Shown piece after piece: positions 17,401 through 23,393 of a stretch of DNA of 47,370 nt. This DNA is from Clostridia bacterium. Lineage in GTDB: Bacteria > Bacillota > Clostridia > Oscillospirales > Acutalibacteraceae. The notes under the pieces are model-generated. The model searched no databases. It was given only the letters and a program-made list of their open reading frames with translations, and had not been told where the DNA came from. The number at the start of each line of letters is the position of its first letter. The stretch's first letter is position 1. The position numbers and the translations under genes were made by a program. The stretch spans positions 1-47,370 of the forward strand of contig JAFQEE010000006.1 of assembly GCA_017399175.1 (NCBI GenBank). Direction: 5' to 3'.

Positions 17401-18280
17401 TTGCAGTTTCTATAAACGTGTCCGATGTAATATTTACAATCAAAGGCAAAACATGCATATATAATCCGATAGTGTTAAGTTCTGCCGCTGTTGTACGGTT
17501 AAACACGGGCATACCGATGGTAAAATTATTAACTTCATATTTACGCCATATATATATGCCGTAAACAGTATTAAAAAAGGCATTAAGTGAAATATCGTTT
17601 TTATCGCAAAACTCTGAAGCCTTAACAAAAGTTTCGCGAGAGATTTCACGATTCACTTCGGATGATGTATAATCAAATTCTGCTCTATCTTTTGAAATGA
17701 CAGAACAAATAGGTTCTGTTAAGAATTGTTCTTCCCAGAACTTTTTATCACGATTATAACGATTGCTGGCTTTATAGGTTTTTTCGGCTTTTATATAATC
17801 TTCATATGACTGAATTTTTTCAGGAATATAAGGTCTGCCGTTCAAATAATTATCAAAGAAATCAGCCATGACCTGTGTGCTGAAACCATCAATTATTATG
17901 TGGTGGGCACAAATTATAAAACCTGATTTTTTAGGTGTTTGAAAAATTACACACTTAAATAAAATATCATTGGTGTCAAGCGGTTTGTTAACAAAAGTCT
18001 GTGTAAACTTTTGCAGGGCATCTTCTGACTCGAACTGTAGGAAAGGATAATCTGTAAATTTATATTCATCTATATATGAACAAATTTTTCCGTTTTCTTT
18101 ATTTATTCTTAATCTAAGGTTTTCAAATGTTTGAATTAATCTGTTAAAGGCGTCATTCAATTCTTCATAATTATACTTCTTATTAAAACAATCAATTACT
18201 CCTTGATTCCAAATAGAATATTCAGATGTGATTTTTGTTTCATAAAAGCTTTTTTGTTGAGAGTTTAACTCAAAATTCAT
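11495..18280 (-). CDS. Two-module non-ribosomal peptide synthetase, C-A-T-C-A-T-TE
   Basis: A 2261-residue NRPS. ATG 18280 has AAAGGAGG upstream (the six codons before it contain the ribosome site). Domains in order: C1 with HHIIIDG near residue 126; A1 with YTSGSTGMPKG near 580 and NPIGPSE near 720; T1 with GGDSL near 970; C2 with HHIIADG near 1134; A2 with YTSGSTGNPKG near 1592, FDVSVWE near 1637 and NLYGPTE near 1738; T2 with GGTSI near 1986; TE from VVVPYAGGDATAY near 2043. Read by eye against GrsA, A2 gives DVWHFSLVDK, which equals the EntF serine code as I recall it. A1 gives about DYAMCSPVWK, which I cannot match. The TE resembles type II thioesterases but reads SHCAG, so Cys2107 replaces the usual Ser; His2242 fits the catalytic His. 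An N-terminal C domain plus the upstream AMP ligase and ACP suggests N-acylation of residue X, then Ser. No E, MT or reductase domain. The product is unknown. Confidence 0.95.
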   Translation of the reverse strand: MNFELNSQQKSFYETKITSEYSIWNQGVIDCFNKKYNYEELNDAFNRLIQTFENLRLRINKENGKICSYIDEYKFTDYPFLQFESEDALQKFTQTFVNKPLDTNDILFKCVIFQTPKKSGFIICAHHIIIDGFSTQVMADFFDNYLNGRPYIPEKIQSYEDYIKAEKTYKASNRYNRDKKFWEEQFLTEPICSVISKDRAEFDYTSSEVNREISRETFVKASEFCDKNDISLNAFFNTVYGIYIWRKYEVNNFTIGMPVFNRTTAAELNTIGLYMHVLPLIVNITSDTFIETAKQFEDLQLNLYRHQKFTQTDIKEMLNENVVKINSLFDIVCDYQEFNKNDNYEFVFQYSDALSTPLEIHLQSFNNEKHNLKIRYRTAMFSEQEVQTMLNSIIALAENAIENPEKTIYELEMVSAEEKQKILYDFNNTTVEYPKDKGVYELFENQVVKTPDKTAVIFKDIKLTYSQLNDKIKECADRLNSLGLKADDVVAVHLERSYELIVFQLAILKIGAIFLPVDKRYPVDRIQQMCINCDVKLLITDELDKSSVNANVILLNDFNSVSSTKAAETVTNLGDCYIIYTSGSTGMPKGCLLTGKGLLNFCMNNNTLETLNYIEQPIFACVNSASFDYFIAETLLPLTNGFTTVVLDDNESTMQDRFLDVVTKNNINVIMTTPTRLKIYFSDKHNCSALKNMACICTSGEPLTPELLEQMYTKSPDTMVYNPIGPSECSVWDMGGRLEKSDGLDVHIGKPIANAQIYIVDRYLNPTPIGVTGEICIAGDGVGSGYINNPELTAERFIENPFGEGKLYKTGDLAYWRPDGNICYVGRNDFQVKVRGLRIELGEIESVLEAIDEVEHAVAIVRQDENDRQYICAFYTGKEIDTRELRTILSSTLPRYMVPHVFTHLETLPMTVSGKLDRKALPEIDLTNISAEAEYVAPETREENVLIEAIKEVLNTEKVSVIDNFFDMGGDSLKSIELTNKIEENGYTVNVRDIFEATDIQSLAKKLQEKTEKEEKVIYDSVIPATSAQMNVYTAQKIDGNSTLYNISYIFKTEELDVERLEKAINKLIEKHESLRTHFENRNGQVVQVINEEATIQVRKLESENAKDFIKPFDLTKVPLLRVGYIENTVMIDMHHIIADGSSSAIFMRELNELYMGRELKPTVQYGEFAVTDTYTDENEKYWLNVFNEEIETLELLTDYQRPETQSFKGTNIYTRIDNELNEKIQGKCKQLGITPYAYYMACYNILLSKFSGNEDICVGMPVSGRSSKYLNTMGMFVNTIALRNYPVGTKIFKEFANEVKENSISAIANQQYPFSELVNKLNIHTKNGNPLYDVMFAYQSEEMTEITIGDKKAEVIPTPVTTSKCDLSFYVFPREKEIVLMTEYCTDIFKEETINKFIKSYNSILTQCLDENILIKDISVLTEEEKNKVFKDFNDTAYTYDIPNNSTIYSLFEEQAEKNKDKVCIIANDEEITFKEFKKYAERIDARTRDITKGEKSVIAVICERSFEMYGAVYGVIRGGNAYLPIDPNYPQDRIDYILENSNAKAVIAQDKFCHLAGDVPCIDATEVLKNKETIETKEILAKLEDTAYVIYTSGSTGNPKGAKISHKSAVNRILWMHDFYPLEENDVILQKTPYTFDVSVWELFWWGMTGRTLCASKPDEHFLPAKILEETEKNKVTHLHFVPSVFDLFLTYLENNPEEQSKFNTVKYVFLSGEALTANHINRFYKIYDYNKVQLHNLYGPTECAVDVSYYPCVPTDTDPVPIGKPIYNTQLYIVDRYMNPTPIGVVGELCIGGVNVGQGYLNNEILTNEKFIDNPFREGKIYKTGDLAYWREDGEIIFCGRMDHQIKLNGQRIELGEIEKVIGEVDNVESVVVMIMQNNGKDVLVAYCCGDNIDNTKIKEYCGNKLPRYMVPSAFVILDKMPLNASGKLDRKQLKSIEVVFEDEFVKEIPINDTEKMLCSIFERTLNIEEVGRNESFFSLGGTSIDMIAVLSESEMKNITPAQFIANPTPKKLTEILTEGNVSLTEGIEVLRDVPDAEKVLVVVPYAGGDATAYAKFVESMANRSNDMAIYYVKYLRSFDECKNIAETLAQIGKDKKLYIYSHCAGAAVAMQIINILEEMNVDICRYVAGGYIPPHKPLKKNVWNIVPDKYIKKRLISAGAPLDNFSDSQNCEMIDNFRKDTDFMVWYHYNKPNKIKAQTDVIISKTDSFTKNYKNAEKLWKLNADNFNNVHFIETDSHYFQSDNSDILVDILVKIFE

Positions 18281-18326
18281 ACAGATTCCTCCTTTCAAAA
18301 TATTTTAGGAACGGTGCCACAAATTA

Positions 18327-18989
18327 TTATTTAATCTCATAAGGTGCATCTTTTAAGCTAACTTTACAACCTCTACCTTCTGATATTTGACGGCAAAAAA
18401 AGTTAAAAAGTCTGTTAAATTTTTTTGCTTCATTTTCAGATAAGTATTCAGGTTTGTTAAAGTCAATCGCTTGTTTATAAAAGAAATTGCCATTTTGCTT
18501 TACAAATAAACTCCCCATCTCTTTGTAACTGTCAAGAACGGATTGCCAGCTTTGGTCAATAGCAAAACGCACGTTTATTCCATAACTTAAAATACCGTTA
18601 AAATTGCTATTCAAAAATTTCGAAATAGTTTTTAAAAAATTTTCGCAATATATTCGCTGACAAGCTTCCGGGAAGCCACTTTGTATAATAAAAGAAATGT
18701 TGCGTTTGACTGAATATTTTTGTTCCTTTGAAACATCAGAATAAAGTTCCTCTAAAAACTCCATAAAATAACCCGGAATAGTAGCGGCAAAAACAGGAAG
18801 AGCAAATACAATATTTTCATTATTTAAAAATGCAAGCTTTGATTTTTCCCAATGAGTTTTTTGTGATAAGTGATATGTTTCAACAGTTGAATTTTCTTCG
18901 ATAACCCCTTGCTGAAACGCTTCAATTACTTGTGCAGTATTACTTGCAGAAACGGTATGAGGCGATGCGTTTATAATTATGAAATGCAT
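18327..18989 (-). CDS. Flavodoxin-like NAD(P)H/FMN oxidoreductase in the NRPS operon
   Basis: A 220-residue cytoplasmic protein of the flavodoxin/NADPH-dependent FMN reductase fold. The N-terminal strand and phosphate loop (FIIINASPHTVSASNT) match the FMN-binding loop type SPxxxSxSNT. A second flavin-side segment is FALPVFAATIPGYFMEFLEE. The C-terminal third is basic and aromatic and I do not recognise it. ATG 18989 has GAGGAGGT upstream and lies inside the 3' end of the preceding gene (13-base overlap), so translational coupling is likely. The NRPS follows 46 bases downstream. Its substrate may be the acyl chain, residue X or the released peptide; the sequence does not say which. Confidence 0.8.
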   Translation of the reverse strand: MHFIIINASPHTVSASNTAQVIEAFQQGVIEENSTVETYHLSQKTHWEKSKLAFLNNENIVFALPVFAATIPGYFMEFLEELYSDVSKEQKYSVKRNISFIIQSGFPEACQRIYCENFLKTISKFLNSNFNGILSYGINVRFAIDQSWQSVLDSYKEMGSLFVKQNGNFFYKQAIDFNKPEYLSENEAKKFNRLFNFFCRQISEGRGCKVSLKDAPYEIK

Positions 18990-19489
18990 TTATTTACCTC
19001 CTCAATATTATTAATAGAAAAAACTCCAATGGGAATGCTACTGAAATGCTCAGCATATTTTTCAAACCACTTGGTTAGTACTTCTTCATTTGCACTACCC
19101 TTATATAACAAAGCCAATCTTAATGTCAGGTCATATCTTGGAATATGAAGAATTTTACCATTCTCAAAAGCAGAGAATACCGTAACAAGAGGGAACATTC
19201 TTTGAATAATATTTATTGTTTTATGGTTTATAAAATCGAATGAAGTATCTGAAATGAAAACAATGGTATCATAATTAAAAAGAGAGGCGAAGATTTCTTT
19301 GTAATCATCATTAAGAAGACATTTACCCGGAGTGTCAAGCATACAAGTACAACAACCCGTACAATGCGAAATGTTAAGTTCAGAGGTATTTATGATTTTA
19401 TATTTCTCTGCATTTTCTGTTAACTTTTCTATAGCGTTTTGTGTTTCCGCATCATTTTCCAATGATGTGTTAATAATTAATAAGCTCAT
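18977..19489 (-). CDS. Cysteine-cluster flavodoxin-like protein in the NRPS operon
   Basis: A 170-residue flavodoxin-fold protein of the iron-sulfur flavoprotein/NADPH-dependent FMN reductase group. The signature HCTGCCTCMLDTPGKC places Cys at residues 43, 46, 47, 49 and 57, followed by LLNDD, as in family members with a CxGCxxC...GKCxxxDD pattern. The N-terminal strand ends in NTSLENDAETQN, a degenerate phosphate loop that has lost the usual SxR/SxSN pattern, so FMN binding is less certain than in its neighbour. ATG 19489 has AAGGAGG 5 bases upstream. It overlaps the next flavodoxin-like gene by 13 bases, and the two may form one heteromeric enzyme (inference). Confidence 0.78.
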   Translation of the reverse strand: MSLLIINTSLENDAETQNAIEKLTENAEKYKIINTSELNISHCTGCCTCMLDTPGKCLLNDDYKEIFASLFNYDTIVFISDTSFDFINHKTINIIQRMFPLVTVFSAFENGKILHIPRYDLTLRLALLYKGSANEEVLTKWFEKYAEHFSSIPIGVFSINNIEEVNKCIS

Positions 19490-19523
19490 AAAATCCTCCT
19501 TCTTTTGTTATGTGTTTTTAGAG

Positions 19524-19748
19524 TTAGCCGATAATCTTTTTAAGATAATCCACTACATTTTTTACAGACTTGAAGCTCTTTAAATCCTTGTTGGAGATTT
19601 CAATGTCAAATTCATCCTCAATCGCACATATTAACTGCACAAGACCTAATGATGAAAGTTCTAAATCCTTGAGTTTCATCTGTGGGTCTAATTTTATATC
19701 CTCGCGACCTGAAATTCCGTTATATAATTCTTGAAGTTTTTCAAACAT
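19524..19748 (-). CDS. Stand-alone acyl carrier protein
   Basis: A 74-residue acidic helical carrier protein. The phosphopantetheine site is LELSSLGLVQL; Ser33 aligns with the modified serine, and the usual preceding Asp of the DSL motif is Ser32. The length and the DLKSFKSVKNVVDYLKKII end are typical of ACPs. It lies 14 bases after the AMP-ligase gene and 34 bases before the flavodoxin pair, so it most likely accepts the acyl group made by that ligase and presents it to the first condensation domain of the NRPS. No phosphopantetheinyl transferase is encoded in the window, so a housekeeping enzyme must modify it. Confidence 0.9.
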   Translation of the reverse strand: MFEKLQELYNGISGREDIKLDPQMKLKDLELSSLGLVQLICAIEDEFDIEISNKDLKSFKSVKNVVDYLKKIIG

Positions 19749-19762
19749 ATTCTATTTCTCCT

Positions 19763-21466
19763 TTAAGCATTAATTTCTTTTTCTAATGATAAATAATCAA
19801 CCTTACCCATATTTGTAACAGGTATTTCATCACGGAAAATTATTTCGTGCGGTAACGAATACTCTGCAAGATTATTTTTACAGCATTCCATTATCTTTGA
19901 TTTTACAAGCTCTTTGTCGGCATCCTTATTATTAAGCACAACAAATGCACCGATTTTCTGACCGTAAATTCTGTCGTTGATACCTACAACACAGCATTGT
20001 GCAACAGCAGGACATGTGCAAACTGCATCTTCAACCTGAGTAGCATAGACATTATATCCACCACTGATAAGAATTCGTGAGTTTCTTTGACGGAAGTAAA
20101 TGTATCCATCATCGTCCATTGAAAACGTATCTCCTGTATGAAGCCAGATTTTACCATCAGCGTGTCGTTGAAGTGATTTTGCTGTTGCTTCTTCGTTTTT
20201 GTAGTAGCCTTTCATAACAATAGGACCTGAAACGCAAAGTTCACCATCTTCACCGTTTGGTAATTCTTCTTGTGTATCAGGTTTAACAATTTTAAAGTAA
20301 ACATCGGGATATGCAATGCCGGCACTACCGATTCTTATATCAAAATCCGGGTTAATTGAACAGCCTGCTACACACTCTGTTTGTCCATAGGCTTCTCGTA
20401 ATGCAACACTTGCCCCACCTTTTTTAAGAAGCTTGTTTACTCTGTGCTGAAGTTTTTCGGGTAATTTATCACCACCACACACAAGAAGCTCCATAAACGA
20501 AAGGTCATCAGTATCAATTTTCGGGTATCTAATCAATGCTTCATACAATCCCGGAACACCGTAAATGCAGTTGATTTTCTTCTTAAAAATCAGTTTACTG
20601 CATTCTTGGAAATCGTATTTTGGTAAAAGAAATACATGAAATCCCAAACACAACATAGCGTGTACGCAAATCACAAGACCAAATCCGTGGAAAAGCGGCA
20701 TAACCGCCAATGACTTTTTACCCACAACTTCTTCAATACCGCCGATGTCATAAGTGTGCATCGCAAGGCTGTTGATGTTCATATTGGTAATCATAACACC
20801 CTTTGGTGTACCTGATGTACCGCCACTGTAAAGAATAACTGCTGTATCGTCAGCTTGTCCGTCATCTTTTGGCATCTTTGGATTTTGCTCTTTACCGAGT
20901 TTTATTAAGTCGTTCCAATAGATTACATCATGTTCCGGATTGAAATTAAGACTTAACTTGTTTTGTGAAGCATACACAGGCTTTGCATAAAGTGGTAATG
21001 CATCAACAATTCTTGCTAAAATCATTTTAGGCTCTTTTGAAGTATTCCATTTGATTTTTGCAAATTTTGGATAAATCATATCAAGTGTGAGAATTGCCAC
21101 ACTGTCCGTATCTTCAATAAATTTCTGAATTTCTGCTGCAGAAAGTAATGGGTGAATCATATTAGCAATCGCACCAATTCGATTAACTGCATATATCATA
21201 AAAAGTGCTTGAGGAGTGTTTGGAGTAACAACGGAAACAGTATCGCCCTTTTTTACACCAATTGCCACAAGTGATTTTGCAACCTTTTCAATGTTTTCTA
21301 TAAGCTTTTTGTATGTATATTTTTTTCCTTGAAATTCAACTGCAGTGAGATTAGGATATCGCTCAGCGCCCTTGCGCAAATGCTCATACATTGAATATTC
21401 AGGGTATTCAGGAATCCATTTTTCAGGATTTTGATGCTCATACCAAATGCTTTTTTCTCGTTTCAT
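19763..21466 (-). CDS. Acyl-AMP/acyl-CoA ligase of the NRPS operon
   Basis: A 567-residue class I adenylate-forming enzyme, first gene of the NRPS operon. The ATP loop reads ILYSGGTSGTPKGVM, then EAYGQTE, the LHTGD motif, and a C-terminal subdomain ending in VTNMGKVDYLSLE, where the Lys in GK is the catalytic lysine position. The overall look (HPLLSAAEIQKFIEDTD, GFGLVICVHAMLCLG) is that of long-chain acyl-CoA synthetases, not of the aryl-AMP ligase EntE. The immediate neighbour is an ACP, so loading of a fatty or related carboxylic acid onto that ACP is inferred. ATG 21466 is used; a TTG further up overlaps the GAGGAG ribosome site, whose spacing from ATG is long (about 12 bases). Confidence 0.88.
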   Translation of the reverse strand: MKREKSIWYEHQNPEKWIPEYPEYSMYEHLRKGAERYPNLTAVEFQGKKYTYKKLIENIEKVAKSLVAIGVKKGDTVSVVTPNTPQALFMIYAVNRIGAIANMIHPLLSAAEIQKFIEDTDSVAILTLDMIYPKFAKIKWNTSKEPKMILARIVDALPLYAKPVYASQNKLSLNFNPEHDVIYWNDLIKLGKEQNPKMPKDDGQADDTAVILYSGGTSGTPKGVMITNMNINSLAMHTYDIGGIEEVVGKKSLAVMPLFHGFGLVICVHAMLCLGFHVFLLPKYDFQECSKLIFKKKINCIYGVPGLYEALIRYPKIDTDDLSFMELLVCGGDKLPEKLQHRVNKLLKKGGASVALREAYGQTECVAGCSINPDFDIRIGSAGIAYPDVYFKIVKPDTQEELPNGEDGELCVSGPIVMKGYYKNEEATAKSLQRHADGKIWLHTGDTFSMDDDGYIYFRQRNSRILISGGYNVYATQVEDAVCTCPAVAQCCVVGINDRIYGQKIGAFVVLNNKDADKELVKSKIMECCKNNLAEYSLPHEIIFRDEIPVTNMGKVDYLSLEKEINA

Positions 21467-21514
21467 TATATTGTGTTCACTCCTCAAAAATAATCGTAAA
21501 TTTATATATAATAA

Positions 21515-21543
21515 ATTATATCACAAGCACTATCTTTTTTCAA
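21515..21543 (-). promoter_or_regulatory. Near-consensus promoter of the NRPS operon
   Basis: On the - strand TTGAAA (21538-21543), 17 bases, TATAAT (21515-21520), about 50 bases before the AMP-ligase start. No other good promoter is seen inside the operon, so the five genes are probably one transcript ending at 11455-11491. Confidence 0.65.
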
Positions 21544-21600
21544 GTTTTAGAAAAGATAAATAGTTGGCAATACACTTAAACTTTAAAACCAAACCATCTC

Positions 21601-21629
21601 TTGCCTTTGATAAAATGATATGATATAAT
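21601..21629 (+). promoter_or_regulatory. Promoter of panD
   Basis: TTGCCT (21601-21606), 17 bases, TATAAT (21624-21629), 30 bases before the panD ATG at 21659. Confidence 0.55.
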
Positions 21630-21658
21630 ATTTATTATTTTATTAACGTGGTATTAAA

Positions 21659-22042
21659 ATGTATATTACTATGTTATAAAGTAAAATTCATCGTGCGACA
21701 GTCACTCAATCAGATTTGAATTATGTTGGTAGCATTACAATCGACAAAGCATTGATGGATGCTGCCGGGTTACTTGAATACGAAAAAGTGCAGATAGCCG
21801 ATATTGATAACGGCAACAGATTTGAAACTTACATAATTGCCGGTGAAGAAAACAGCGGTTGCATTTGTCTTAACGGTGCTGCAGCAAAATGTGTTGAGGT
21901 AGGCGACAAGGTCATAATTATGGCATATGCCCATATGACACCTGAGGAAAACAAAGACCATTATCCAAAGGTTGTTTTTGTTAATGATAAAAACGAAATT
22001 ACTGAAGTTGCAAATTACGAAAAACACGGTGAAATAAAATAA
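21659..22042 (+). pseudogene. panD: Aspartate 1-decarboxylase with in-frame stop
   Basis: PanD makes beta-alanine from aspartate for pantothenate and CoA, using a pyruvoyl group formed by self-cleavage at Gly-Ser. From ATG 21659 the frame reads MYITML, then TAA at 21677-21679, then [20 protein letters not shown] and the rest of a normal PanD to 22042. The stop stands where the family has Lys (AAA in MLKSKIHR), so one A-to-T change explains it. The cleavage site YVGS, the essential Lys of SKIHR and the C-terminal half ([15 protein letters not shown]) are otherwise intact. Restart at TTG 21716 would lose SKIHR and leave only four residues before the cleavage site. Promoter and terminator are intact, which points to a recent mutation or a sequence error. 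Confidence 0.85.
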
Positions 22043-22049
22043 CACAATT

Positions 22050-22084
22050 AAAAGACAGTTGTATTATACAGCTGTCTTTTTAAG
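22050..22084 (+). terminator. Intrinsic terminator of panD
   Basis: AAAGACAGTTGT pairs with ACAGCTGTCTTT (one G-T mismatch) around a short loop, followed by TTAAG after a T-run. Confidence 0.75.
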
Positions 22085-22113
22085 TTGCTTTTTATGACAA
22101 TTTGTGGTATTAT
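22085..22113 (+). promoter_or_regulatory. Promoter of ahcY
   Basis: TTGCTT (22085-22090), 17 bases, TATTAT (22108-22113), 35 bases before the ahcY ATG. Confidence 0.45.
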
Positions 22114-22147
22114 AATTTATTATAATCAATTCATTGGAGTAAATAAA

Positions 22148-23392
22148 ATGAGTATCGTAAGAAATATTGACCTTTTTGAGTCAGGTCAGCAGAAAATCGA
22201 TTGGGTAAAGGCGCATATGCCTGTGCTTCGCAGTATTGAAAAAGATTTCAGCGAAACAAAGCCTTTTGCAGGTAAAAAAGTTGCTCTCTCAATTCATCTT
22301 GAGGCAAAAACTGCATATCTTTGTACTGTACTTGCAGCAGGCGGTGCTGAAATGTATGTTACAGGTTCAAATCCACTTTCAACACAGGATGATGTTGCTG
22401 CTGCACTCGCACACAACGGACTCAATGTGTTCGCTTGGTACAATGCAACAAGTGAAGAATATATGGACCATCTTCGTCATGTTATCTCAGCAGGTCCCGA
22501 CATCATCATTGACGATGGTGGCGACCTTGTTAACCTTATCCATAACGAATACCCTGAACTTTTACCTAATGTTTTAGGTGGTTGTGAGGAAACAACAACA
22601 GGCATTATCCGTCTTGTTTCTATGCACAATGACGGCGAGCTTAAATTCCCTATGATTGCTGTTAACAACGCAAAATGTAAATATCTTTTCGACAACCGTT
22701 ACGGTACAGGTCAGTCCGTATGGGACGGTATTAACCGTACAACAAACTTAATTGTTGCAGGTAAAAAGGTTGTTGTTGCAGGTTACGGTTGGTGTGGTAA
22801 AGGTGTTGCAATGCGTGCAAACGCTCTTGGTGCACAGGTTATTGTTACCGAAATCGACCCGATTAAGGCTATGGAAGCTCGAATGGACGGATTTTCTGTA
22901 ATGGAAATGACAGAGGCTGCTAAAGAAGGTGACTTCTTCGTTACTGTTACAGGCTGTAAGGATGTTATTACAGAAAAAGTCTTTAAGAATATGAACGACG
23001 GTGCAATCTGTTGTAATGCAGGTCATTTCAATGTTGAAATCAATATTCCTGACCTTGAAAAGATGTCAGTTAAAATCAAGCCACAGAGAAACAACATTCT
23101 CGGTTATGTTCTTCCTGACGGCAGAACAATCAGCATTATCGCCGAAGGCAGACTCGTAAACCTTGCTGCAGGTGACGGACATCCCGCAGAAATTATGGAT
23201 ATGAGTTTCTCCATTCAGGCTCTTTGCGCTGAATATATCGTAAAAAACAACGGCAACTTACCTGTCGGCGTTGTTGATGTGCCTGAAGAAATCGACAAAA
23301 AAGTTGCTCTTCGTAAACTTAACAGCTGGGGAACAGAAATTGATAAGTTAACTGACGAGCAAGAAAAATATATTAACAGTTGGAACGTGTAA
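22148..23392 (+). CDS. ahcY: Adenosylhomocysteinase
   Basis: A 414-residue NAD-dependent S-adenosylhomocysteine hydrolase that recycles the by-product of methylation to homocysteine and adenosine. Visible family blocks are SIHLEAKTAYLCTVLAAGGA, the IIDDGGDLV substrate site, GGCEETTTGIIRL, the NAD Rossmann loop VVVAGYGWCGKGVAMRA, and GHFNVEI. It lacks the roughly 40-residue insertion of eukaryotic enzymes, so it belongs to the short form found in archaea and many anaerobes. ATG 22148 has GGAG 8 bases upstream; the open codons before it carry the promoter. A DUF2628 gene starts one base after its stop, so the two are co-transcribed, possibly with galU. Confidence 0.95.
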   Translation: MSIVRNIDLFESGQQKIDWVKAHMPVLRSIEKDFSETKPFAGKKVALSIHLEAKTAYLCTVLAAGGAEMYVTGSNPLSTQDDVAAALAHNGLNVFAWYNATSEEYMDHLRHVISAGPDIIIDDGGDLVNLIHNEYPELLPNVLGGCEETTTGIIRLVSMHNDGELKFPMIAVNNAKCKYLFDNRYGTGQSVWDGINRTTNLIVAGKKVVVAGYGWCGKGVAMRANALGAQVIVTEIDPIKAMEARMDGFSVMEMTEAAKEGDFFVTVTGCKDVITEKVFKNMNDGAICCNAGHFNVEINIPDLEKMSVKIKPQRNNILGYVLPDGRTISIIAEGRLVNLAAGDGHPAEIMDMSFSIQALCAEYIVKNNGNLPVGVVDVPEEIDKKVALRKLNSWGTEIDKLTDEQEKYINSWNV

Positions 23393-23393
23393 A

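Noticed and set aside
11495-21466. Enterobactin-like siderophore pathway
   Set aside because: The ligase looks like a fatty-acid enzyme, the TE has Cys, and no dihydroxybenzoate or iron-uptake genes are present, although the Ser module is EntF-like.
21716-22042. Intact panD starting at TTG 21716
   Set aside because: It would lack the SKIHR segment with the essential lysine and leave only four residues before the Gly-Ser cleavage site; the true frame begins at ATG 21659 and is interrupted.
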